From: Antedon mediterranea | Taxonomy: Eukaryota; Echinodermata; Crinoidea; Comatulida; Antedonidae | DNA: 64,000 nt | Reading direction: 5' to 3' | Assembly: GCF_964355755.1 (NCBI RefSeq) | Contig: NC_092671.1 | Span: 24,550,070 to 24,614,069, forward strand | Shown: piece after piece, positions 1-10,100 of the stretch | How positions within the stretch are numbered: position 1 is the first letter of the stretch | Layout of the letters: each line of letters starts with the position of its first letter | Position numbers and translations under genes: made by a program | The notes under the pieces: model-generated | Told to the model about the DNA's origin: nothing | The model's database searches: none | What the model saw: the letters and a program-made list of their open reading frames with translations, nothing else

Positions 1-1031
1 TGTACCACAGGGGTCAGTAATTGGGCCTGGCCAGTTTTCCATTTATACGCTTCCCCTTGGTGACATTATTCGCAAACACAGTCTACATTTCCATTTCTAT
101 GCAGATGATACACAGATTTATGTGTCAGTAAATCCAGTGCAAAGGGATGTTGCTGCAGCAATCAGTAAGATGGAAGCCTGTATAGAAGATGTTCGCAATT
201 GGATGACAACAAATTACCTAAAGTTGAATGATGGAAAGACAGAGTTTATTATCGTCGGGTCTAAATGTAACATCTCCAAAATCAACATCACACATATCAG
301 AATCGGAAACTCTAACATCGCTCCCTCATCGGTGGTCCGGAATCTGGGAATCATGCTGGATAGTAATCTCACTATGGAAGCACAAATAACAACTGTATCC
401 AAAGCAGCATGCATATCGATTAGGAACCTTGGTCGTATTCGCGGTAATCTTAACAAGAAAACAGCTGAATTGATTGTACACTCATTTGTCACTTCTAAAA
501 TTGACATTGGTAATGCCTTGTTGTTTGGCATACCAAAATCTCAAATACAACGTTTGCAGCGCTTGCAAAATATGGCAGCTAGAATTGTAACTTATACAAA
601 ATCAAACGCTCACATAACTCCTGTCCTGATGGATTTGCATTGGTTGCCTGTTCAACAACGTATTAAGTACAAACTTGCGTTGTTTGTATTCAAGATCCTA
701 AATGACAGTGCTCCTGCTTATTTATCTGACCTTGTGGATCGTTACGAATCATCCCGCAGAGGCCTACGATCATTGTCACAAAACCTTCTTCAAGAGCGTA
801 GAGCGAAAAATCAGTGGGGTCAGAGATCTTTTTACGTTGCGGCCGCAAGTGTATGGAACAGCTTACCAGCAACAGTTAAATGCTCAACTAGTCTAAACAG
901 TTTCAAGACCAACCTAAAGACGTCGCTATTCGCTGATGTTCTCGCACGTTGTTAATGCACAAAGCGCCATGAGCGCCACATGGGTGGAGGATACCGGCGC
1001 TATATAAGTTTTCATTTATTATTATTATTAA
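1..1031 (+). mobile_element. CR1/L2-like non-LTR retrotransposon, 3' end
   Basis: One frame is open from base 2 to the stop at 953-955 and encodes the C-terminal half of a LINE reverse transcriptase. The catalytic motif YADD lies at 98-109, preceded by a VPQGS-type motif at the window edge. It is followed by the usual thumb and tail region ([16 protein letters not shown] and [10 protein letters not shown] motifs). After the stop, a short 3' UTR (GGCGCTATATAAG) ends in an ATT microsatellite at about 1013-1031, as in CR1/L2-like elements. The 5' part lies outside the window, so I cannot tell whether the copy is full length. The open frame suggests a fairly young insertion. Confidence 0.85.
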
Positions 1032-2039
1032 TCCGAGTTAAGTCAGCAAAATTAAACAATAAACATTACACAAAAATACATTTTTTATTCTCGTGGGTCA
1101 AATCTTCCCATCTCATGTGTTCATATACGCGCATTTTTAAAATTCCTTTGAGTACATGCATATTGTTTGATAATAAAATAGCAGAATTAAAAAAATACAG
1201 TACACAAATTATACACATTCTTTATTCTTGTGGGTCTAAGCTTTCTTTGGGCAATGTCCAATGAATTACTACTTAGTTTAATGTCTTGCCTAGCTGTCGA
1301 TTAGCCTCGACTCGACACATTTTGTGTGAAGAAGAGTGCGCGAAGGTAATCACGTGAAATTGACTTGGAATCCTAGGCCTGCTGTAGAAAGTATCGTATT
1401 GCAGTTGTGTAAGCACTTCTTGTTGCTATACGCTTGGGTGCACACGGAACAACAAATTTAACTGATGAATTATTCATGTTTATTTTGTGACGTTTCATGA
1501 AGGGGTCCCCAACTTATGTACGAAAAAAAAAATCGCGACCTGCTGAAGTGAAAATAAACCAAATCTGAATACTGTATGTACTTATCATGTTAGACATATT
1601 GTCTTCATTATGCGACCACATTTTTATTTTATTTTCACTAATTAACAAAGAAATTTGGCGCTACAACATGTGACATAATTAATAAATAAGGTCCACGAGC
1701 ATTGTTTACATGTTGATGATGATGACTGCAGGCCAGACACAAGTAGGGTTCTTTTGAGCCTGAACAAACATTGGTGATTAATAGGATAAAAGTGACGATA
1801 GTAGCCTAATTTATAATGAGTTCGATTTTGGATGATGAGACAGGAGATAATGCCAACATGTGTGGTGTGAAATTGAACGTTTTACTGCTAATTAATAGTA
1901 TTAGTAATAAGAACTACAATATTTTAATTAATTTACTATTTAATAAAAACAATAAATATAATTATTAACAATATCACATCCTCAATCCAAACACACAGGT
2001 CCACTTGTAGTATCCTTCTTGTAGTAAGGCCTACGCTCT
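1032..2039. other. Non-coding, no gene seen
   Basis: AT-rich sequence with several short A/T runs. I see no exon with coding character, no strong repeat and no RNA gene. Confidence 0.5.
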
Positions 2040-2933
2040 TATTCTTAAACCAAACTTTAGTCGTAGTTCTAAGTTCGACTTGAAAAAGTCCTAGTTTGAG
2101 CTATTACAGTACTTCAAATTCGATTCATAAAAGAAGTAGCCGAAGTTTGCAGTTCGACTCAATGAAGTCGAGCTTTTAGTCGAGTTGCACACGTCTGGGT
2201 AGCAAAGGCTATACATTGGCCAATGACACTTAGAGGGTATTTGAGGAGCAGACAACATTTTTTGCATTGATATCACTTTACATTTTCTTACAAAACTTTT
2301 TACGCATCATGACTATACATGAAAAATAATTTTAATCGTTAATTATTAGAACAAGATCATTATTAATTTAACAGTGAAGAACTTTTGATTAAACAACAAA
2401 CATGGCGGTACGGTAACTCATATTTTCTAGGCCTCCAACAAAGTATGATTGCGACAAATCACATACTGTACTTCTTAGCGTGAGAAGAAAGCGCTAGGCC
2501 CCCTAAACATTCCATCGCGTGGTGAGTTTCTGCATCTCCCATTTTCGCTATGGCGTGACGTAGTTCAAGTCGGACTGGCGCAAAGAAAAAAATGTAATTT
2601 GTATACGGTTGTAAATAAACATGATTTGCATTATTATAACATATCAATGTATATTAAATAAGCTAAATATAAAATTAGATATTTTATTCTTCAATATCTG
2701 GCCAATATAACAACTCAATGACTGTTACATTTTTTATAAACCTTGTTTAAATACTATTTAGTCAGCGATTTAGCCTGCCCCCTCCAAGACTAAAAAAATC
2801 GATCAAATTCTGTCTCGATTTAGTCGAGGTTGGCCTGATTTAGTCGCCAATTTAGTTGAAGTTCGGTTTATGAATTAAGACGACGTCATTTTAGTTTTAG
2901 CTCGAACTACAACTAAAGTCCAGTTTAAGAATA
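2040..2933. mobile_element. Non-autonomous TIR element, about 0.9 kb
   Basis: The left end (TATTCTTAAAC..ACTTTAGTCGTAGTTC, about 2040-2070) is repeated in inverse orientation at about 2901-2933 (GAACTACAACTAAAGT..GTTTAAGAATA). Weaker inverted similarity, built on AGTCGA/TTTAGTCG words, extends inward on both sides. There is no transposase-like reading frame. Target-site duplications are not clear. Both arms have diverged, so this is an old MITE-like element. Confidence 0.6.
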
Positions 2934-3946
2934 TGGGTGCTAAATCAACAAGGTGTACGTCAGCTTCTCATCTGGGCAAACAGTTGTGACTAGCCAAGCA
3001 TAAAAAACAAAATAACATAACAATTTAATAATAGCCAATGCACTGTTTTACGGCTGGTTACGATAATTTGCTTGTCATCTCCGCTGGATGGTGTCTTCCG
3101 TAGCACGAAAATCATCTCTCTTTATACTGGATATTTAGGCCTAATTATATTCGAAAAGACGAAGAAAGCAATTTAGGGGACTAGGCTTTAAAAGTGTAGC
3201 ATTTTCTCTCTGAGCTTCCATTCACAATCGTCTATAGATTGATGTTTCTAGAGTCTCTCCATGTTGTCGAATACAGTCGGGGTAGGCCTAGCATTTATTT
3301 TTTTTATAGTTGGAAAATCAAACAATGTAGGGACAGCATCTATCCTTTGAAGTCTTTCAGTGCAAATTCGCCTCTGTATGCATACTTGCGGTGGGTGGTT
3401 TTAGTTGCATTGTGTTGAGCCATTCCCGTAGAATTTCCTTATTTTTTAGTGGCAAAGAATAAAATATATCCCCTTTTTCTTTGTATAACCTTTATTATTA
3501 GTGCACCCTGGTGCCATACAGTGATTATTAAACACTGTAAAGCGTTAAATCCATGTTCAATCAGATGTCTGAACTTTGCTAATTACTGTAGCTGATAAAT
3601 TAATGAAAACTCATTTTGCTAGCTTCCTAAATAATTTTGACACAAACTCGTATGATTTCTCCTGGTTGCCCACGCTCAAGCTCTGTGTAAACCGCATGGT
3701 GTTGCAAACTACTGCACAAGCTCCGGTTGGTGTAGAGGGCGTTGTTTGTTTTACAGTAATCAAGCATGCAGTAGAGTAACAACAAGGAAGAATCTACACG
3801 GCGAGAGCGTGTGCAGAACGCGACGTTGGGGCGAGGATAGCCTTAGGTTGGCAAATTGTAGAGCTTTCAACCGCATATTTTTAAACTTTAATAGACTATG
3901 TATTATTCAAAATAATGTATTACGGCACCTAGATCAAAGTACGGTA
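2934..3946. other. Non-coding, no gene seen
   Basis: Two short overlapping open frames at 3576-3979 have no recognisable domain and no clear splice context. Nothing else is supported here. Confidence 0.45.
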
Positions 3947-4142
3947 TCTATAAATTTATGTAAGGGCAAAATTCGGTAAATCGCGCGTTACTTCTAGAAT
4001 GTTTAGTCGATGGTATATAAAGTTGGTTCGTACTTTTGGTACTGATTACACGTTTGTAACCCTGTTTACTAATTAAATTGAGTTAGATAATTACAGTAGT
4101 TATTATTGACAATTAAAACAAATTTATTTGCCCCAAATATAT
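3947..4142 (+). repeat. Dispersed repeat family R1, copy D (5' part only)
   Basis: It begins TCTATAAATTTATG followed by TAAGGGCAAAATTCGG and runs through TATATAAAGTTGGTTC and ACTAATTAAATTGAG to a GCCCCAAAT motif. The same series of words is found at 34462 and 55581 (plus) and ends at 14511 (minus). This copy loses similarity after about 200 bp. Confidence 0.7.
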
Positions 4143-4967
4143 GGTAAATGTCGGATACCTATCTCTTGTATGTTAACAATGAAAACTCATAAGGTATATT
4201 TTGCTAAGCACACTTTACGGCAAAGGCTGTACGGCCAATGTTGTATGACGAAATCATAAATCTCGCACTTGTTCTGAAATCATGTACGTTGTCAAAATAT
4301 GGTTCTTCTCGGTACAGTTGTCTTTTATAATAGTTTGTTCAAGGTGTTTTATAACAGGTTTGTTAACATTTTATATTTCATATCTTTTTTGAGAACAAAA
4401 ACAAATTTTGAAAAAATAGGAAAAAATTGAGGTCAATCCATTTAAAAAATAGAAATAAGAGCAGAAATATTAGATAAGTATACAGAGAAAATTAATTTGT
4501 TTTTCTGAGATTCTAATGTAAGCAACTGCCAGGTACAGCTCTTATCAATAAATTGTTTATTTTTCAAGATCACTGGATGGAAGTGAACTTTGCCTGTCAT
4601 TGTTTGTTACCCTTCAATTATCACATTTCAGAAATGGATCAAAACCAAAGTTGCCTATTACACCCATACATTTTCATACAGAAATAGAAATAATATTTAT
4701 ACAGAATACTAAAAATGATTTAAAAAAGATCCCTCTGCATTTCAGAAAGTCACAAATTATTAGTTACTAGAGGGTGAGCTCGCTTCGCTTGCTCCCCCTC
4801 TAGGAAGTGTAGACGATGGTTCTCGGAATGATAATGACTTGGGTAAAAAGGTTTCAAAAGGACGTTGTGGCCTGGACGTTTTTTTTCGGTCAGTATATAT
4901 ATATATATATATATACCAAATTTAAATTCTTGATATTCGTAATACTAAACCTACTCTGTTTCACAGT
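4143..4967. other. Non-coding; one imperfect hairpin and a TA run
   Basis: At 4769-4803 the ends CTAGAGGG and CCCTCTAG form an imperfect hairpin around a TCGCTTCG centre. A (TA)n run is at about 4892-4914. No gene is seen. Confidence 0.5.
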
Positions 4968-5821
4968 GGCCCCGTTTCTGCTGCCAAAAATATACCGTAT
5001 ATATACGGTATATTTTATATACGGTATATTTTTTGGCAGCAGAAATGGGTCTCATAAAAAATATACCGTATATATATGCGGTATATATACCGCATAAATA
5101 TCCCCATCGTTTGTGGATATTATACGGTATATTCCAAAATATACCGTATATTTCGTACCCCGTTTCTGCTGCACTCAAAATATACCGTATATGTGACATG
5201 AGGTCAAAAACTAACAGAGCGTGACGCGTTTGTTTTTCTGCTGCATTGACACACACGTGTATAATAAGCAAGCAACAGATCAAAATATCACTGTGGACTG
5301 AAGAAATAACTATTTTTGCAATTCAATTGTGGGGAGAAGCGAAGGTTGGGGGGAGACTACATGGCAACAGAAGAGATACCGAGATTTACAAAAGTATCTC
5401 AAACAAAATAAAGCAGAATTTGTGGTAGACTTAATAACGCCAAAGTTAAAGGCAAACGCCGTCGTCTTCTTTGCATAAATGTAGTCAATGCCCATTCTAC
5501 ATTTCTAGATTGTTTGTGCGATGTAAATTCGTTGCCACTTCTGATCATTAGATTTAAAATAGAAAGCAATGCTAAGACGTTTTGAGAAACCATCATTGTT
5601 TTGTTTTTGTCATGTAACCTCACTACACGAGACTCTAGGTCAATCCATACTTCCGTCTCACAAAATGCATTTTGGGTATATGAAAGCCAACTTTTTTTAC
5701 AGCCCACCCACGAAGTATGTGCAGCGGAAACGGTGCATGAATTTCATATACGGTATATATACGGTATATTTATACGGTATATTTATACGGTATATTTGGG
5801 ATTGGCAGCAGAAACAGGGCC
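4968..5821. mobile_element. Harbinger-like element 1, non-autonomous
   Basis: The termini are inverted repeats: GGCCCCGTTTCTGCTGCC at the left and the complement of GGCCCTGTTTCTGCTGCC at the right. They are flanked by AGT on both sides (4965-4967 and 5822-5824), a 3-bp duplication. Inside, near both ends, are many copies of the palindromic word TATACCGTATA/TATACGGTATA. The middle carries a decayed Myb/SANT-like frame (about 5280-5430). Termini beginning GGCCCTG and 3-bp target duplications fit PIF/Harbinger, although the usual target there is TWA. No DDE transposase is present. A related element lies at 7339-8967, and a fragment of the left end at 19790-19883. Confidence 0.75.
5280..5430 (+). 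pseudogene. Decayed Myb/SANT-like DNA-binding domain of Harbinger element 1
   Basis: The plus frame reads LWTEEITIFAIQLWGEAK, then an NRRDTEIYKSISNKIKQ-type helix, and stops soon after. The spacing of tryptophans and the RxxxEIYxxIxxKL pattern resemble the trihelix/Myb-like protein encoded beside the transposase in Harbinger transposons. Frame 1 is too short to be functional. A homologous stretch in element 2 (about 7640-7785) keeps the same pattern, so the domain belongs to the element family. The assignment is by eye. Confidence 0.5.
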
Positions 5822-5898
5822 AGTGTCTTAGGTGATTAATTTCATTTTAAAGTATAATGTTTATTGTTTGGGCCCTTATAGGGTAGAGATGGGGAGAC

Positions 5899-5938
5899 CA
5901 TGGAGGTATAAAATAATAGTTTATTTTATACCTCCATG
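5899..5938. mobile_element. 40-bp palindromic micro-element with 7-bp target duplication
   Basis: A palindrome with arms CATGGAGGTATAAAATAA and its complement, loop TAGT, is flanked on both sides by GGGAGAC (5892-5898 and 5939-5945). The same arm start CATGGAGGTAT forms the 24-bp palindrome at 12828-12851, also with 7-bp flanking repeats. Arm and flank matches are exact. Confidence 0.7.
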
Positions 5939-5945
5939 GGGAGAC

Positions 5946-6985
5946 GGAGTTCATTTGAGGGAGGTGCTTATTCGAAGGATATGTTTAATTTCTTTAGTTT
6001 TAATAATATTAATATGGTAAAATTTATAATCAAATAAAATCCTCTAGTAGATATGGTAAAAAAGAATTAACAAATGCTTGGTAAATTGTAGATAACAGTC
6101 CGATGAATTCTACAAATAGTATAATTGTGGCAGCGATTATTATTTTAAGTGAGTGATGTTTTATTTGTGAGTATTGGGCATAAATACCATTCTAATTGGT
6201 ATAATTAATACATTATTTAGTTTAAACATCTTTTGAAACTAACTTCCTCTGCAACACAGTGGCCCGTTTAAGCCTAATAAGAAGGAAGACGTTTTAAACG
6301 GCTTGCAACATGGGCAGAAGTATCCCAGGGTCCTAATAGGACACATATCGTGCACAGTAATGCCCATACAGTCCTGCCATCTTACACAACAACTCGGCTG
6401 GCTATCGGGGTTTCACTCGACTTCTAACAAAATCATCAGTTCTCCTGGTAACTTTATATACTCCCATAATATACTCCGATGCTTTAATTTGATCTTTATT
6501 AATTTGCAGTATAATTTTTATTTTGCTACAGCAACTAACTGTACCTTCACACACACGGTCCAAAAATACTATAAACAAAAAACTAACATTTCCAGCGCCA
6601 CCAACAGTCAACTTAAAAAACTATAATATTTTCCTAAGAAAGAAGGAACAATTTATCGAAAATCATTCACTCAAATCAAATCAACATTTATTTATTTTTA
6701 ACAATGACAGCGACCCTTGGCAGTCAATACAGTTTTCAAAAGTTAGTCAAATGGGTTGTACCTATTCCGAAATTATTAGTTTTGCTCATCCCATTTCTAG
6801 GCCATCTAATACTGAAGATCGATATCATTATATAGCATCTGTGATACTGCGGAAAACACACTAGCGTTGCCTTTCCGAACGTTCAATGTTATGGCCTAGC
6901 GCACTCACGTTGTCAAAAACAAAATTTTTCTGTTTCAGAAATGAGATTAAACAAAACTGTTCATTTTAAGACAAGATTACGCAAA

Positions 6986-7018
<33 letters not shown>

Positions 7019-7104
7019 GCTTTTTTTTTTATTTTGACTAAATGAAATGTCTTGCTATCATTTTATAGTATCAACAATATTATTATTATCTTTTTTTATT
7101 TCAG
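5946..7104. other. Non-coding upstream of the seven-pass gene
   Basis: No coding exon is supported. A (TTA)n microsatellite at about 6987-7016 and poly-T/pyrimidine sequence lead to the splice acceptor at 7103-7104. Any 5' UTR exon of the downstream gene could lie here or further left but cannot be placed. Confidence 0.5.
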
Positions 7105-10100
7105 AACAAAAGCTATGAATCATATTGGTGAAGTTTTTACAGATGGGCAAAAATGTTGCCAAATATCTGAAATGAATTATACGGAAGAATGCGATGTTGT
7201 AAATAAAGGCTGTTCATCTGATTTCTTCAATCCTTTGGCATGTGCTAGGTATAATTTTTTATTTTTTTATTGTGAAAATGTTTACAACATTAGGAGAACG
7301 AGCCCTATTTAGCGTGAGCTTTTGCCTCTGGCATCTTAGGACCTGTTTCTGCTGCATCAAAAATAACTGGTTAAAATCGGTGTGAATAAATTAAAATCGG
7401 TGTGAATAAATTAACTCCATTTTCTTGGCAGCAGAAACAGGACAAATTTGTGGTAACCGGTTAAAAGGCAGCGCAAAATAACCGGTTAAAAACACCAATT
7501 TAAATCGGTGTTAGAACGCCGTTTAACCGGTTATCGCTGAGCAATTCTTAGCTGCAACATGAAATAACGGTTATTTGATTGACAGTTGTGACCCCGGGTC
7601 AGATACCGTCGCATACGATGTGTGTTTTCCTCGTGGTTTTGACAGTCGAACGAAGAAGTGAACATGTATTATGTTATTCAGTTGTGGGGGGAGAGAAAGT
7701 ACGGGGAAGGATGGCAGGCAATAGAAAAGAATCACAGATAATAAATAAGAGCATCTTTGCGAAAGTAAAAGAGGAGTTTTTGGGGTGGAGTTCCGGGGAC
7801 TACCCAAGCTAAGCAATTTGAGACGTTAGTACATGCCGGGGTACACGCTTGCGAAGGGTATGGATGGTCCTATATAAACACCAAAACTGAAACAAAAAAG
7901 GGACTCAGAATGTTGCAAATACCTACCAAACGATAGTAGATAATGGTTAATTAATTATGAAAACCCAAATTTTATAGCAAAAATCATCCGAATTTATGTT
8001 ATAAACGATGAATTTAGAAACAAAAACTTAATCCAAACGAGCGTATTTATGGCACGCCCTTAGTGCCTTTAATAGGAGAACAATGAACATTCTTACTTTG
8101 ATCGTTTTACATAATATAATTTTTTAGAAAAACATCACATCGACCGAAAACAAAGGTAATCAGAGCCTTTGATAATATATTAAATATGATTTTATTAAGC
8201 ATAGAAATGTGTTATTATTTATGTTAGTACATAAATATACGAAATAATGTTCAATACTCATTACTTTATTAAAGGCACTATGTGCGTGCGATATTCTATG
8301 TAGTATGACTTGGATACTCTCGTTTTATTTAAATTTTTGTGGCTAAACTCATCGTTTTTAACATAAATTCGGACGATTTTTGCTATAAAAGTTGGGTTTT
8401 CATAATTAATTAACAATTTTCTACTCTCGTTTGGTAGATATTGCAACATTCTGAGTCTCGTTTTTTTTCCGTTTGGTGTTTTGTAGGACCGCGCTCGCAA
8501 AAGACAACAGTCGTTCACGTGTGGGAAGGGCCGTATTTCATCGCCTTTGTTGAGGATAAAAATTATCCTAGGCGATCGGGCGCTGCACGACCCTCCCCAT
8601 CATGTTATTGAAGGCGCCATGAGAATTAATTTTATTAGCGCTAAGCGATGTAAGTAGGCTTTACAAAAAACAAAACTTGTAGACCTGGAGACAACATTTT
8701 ATTTTTTTAACATGTTTGAGTGAGATGTTCGGCGATATATGCATACGTGTGTACTCACGACGTCGATGTAAACAAACAGCCAACTTACTACTTCCGTCTG
8801 AGTGTATTGCATTTTGGGTAATGATGACGTTTTGCTCGACGACCACCCATATTAACCGGTTATTTCGGAGCACAAATTGAGCAGAAACGCGGTCTTGTTA
8901 TTGTTATCTATTTTTAATCTATTTAAAAATAACCGGTTAAATTGCGTTATGCAGCAGAAACAGACCCTTACTTGTTTATTTTTGCCTAAAGCCAGTCATT
9001 AATGTCTTAGTCAATTAATAAATCACGTAAACACCTTGTTCATCTTCCAGGCTCAACCTTCCTTGCTTCTGATTGGCTGCAATGCACAGCCTATTTTGGA
9101 ATTGGTCACTCATTGTATTTAGAAATCACCATTATACCATGGGTACATTTTTTGCACACAAAATTAAAGAATTCAAGTGGCCTTGTGGTTAGCAAGGTCA
9201 GTTCTAATCTAACAGCAGGGAGCCAAAGAATGAACTGTAGAGATGAGTTTAAATAAAAAATTTGTGTTTTGTGCACCCAGACTAAAATCGCTGGAAAAGC
9301 AAAAACTTTTGTTTTGAAATTAAAACTATATTTATAAACTATTTCATGTTCTTCAGCTGAGATCTCAAAATGATCTCTATGGATTTGCCACCCCTCTAAT
9401 GTTAAATATATAGGCCTATAATAAATAGTACAGTAATACTATTTCAAATTATAAGCAAACAATTAAATACTGTATTTTATAATCATATTTTATATAATAG
9501 TTACTTTATGTCTCAATTATAAACCCCTTTTCTTGAGTATACCCCAATTGTATGCACATTTATGGAGGGAATATATATTTATGTTTTTCTCAAATACAAT
9601 AATAGTTCAGTTTTTATTACACATTAATTTGACATTTGTTTGTCTAAGTTGTGTGAAGTAATGATACCAAAAATGTTAACTCTTAATTTGTAACTCCTGA
9701 ATTGTAATCAATAGATTAGGTCTAAGTAAATATTAAAAAATGGTTGTTAAATGTTACAGATGGAACATTTTTGTTATAGGCCAGGATATCATTATTTTAA
9801 CGATTAACTAAAAAATCAGATACTGTAATTAATACACTGAATAAAATCTGTATGTGCATGTTATATATTTATTTTAATTTGAAAATTAACAATTGCCATG
9901 TAAACATATATTATGAGCCTTATTTGAATTAAATTTTATAGAGTATATATTCTTAAAAAATTCCTGTCCGTTAAAAAAAAATGTGAACCTGCATAATGCG
10001 ATAAACTATTGTTGGCACATATATTAAATCCCGTCACAGTATATCTTGTATCCTTTAACATTTGGAATGAGTTGGTGCATGGTAAGATACAGGAATATGG

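Larger units (their letters stand above)
7339..8967. mobile_element. Harbinger-like element 2, in intron 1 of the seven-pass gene
   Basis: The ends GGACCTGTTTCTGCTGC and the complement of GGGTCTGTTTCTGCTGC are flanked by TTA on both sides (7336-7338 and 8968-8970), matching the TWA target of PIF/Harbinger. The body has several AACCGGTTA palindromes near each end, in the place where element 1 has TATACCGTATA. It also holds a decayed Myb-like stretch and a 600-bp inverted-repeat block. A short stretch near the right end (ACTTCCGTCTgAG, TGCATTTTGGGTA) matches element 1. No DDE transposase is seen. The left end is about 90 bp downstream of exon 1. Confidence 0.8.

Noticed and set aside
3576..3979. 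Two small plus frames as exons of an upstream gene
   Set aside because: No recognisable domain and no phase-consistent partner exons; the second runs into an R1 repeat.
4968..8967. An autonomous Harbinger transposon
   Set aside because: No DDE transposase frame is present in either element and the Myb-like frames are truncated.
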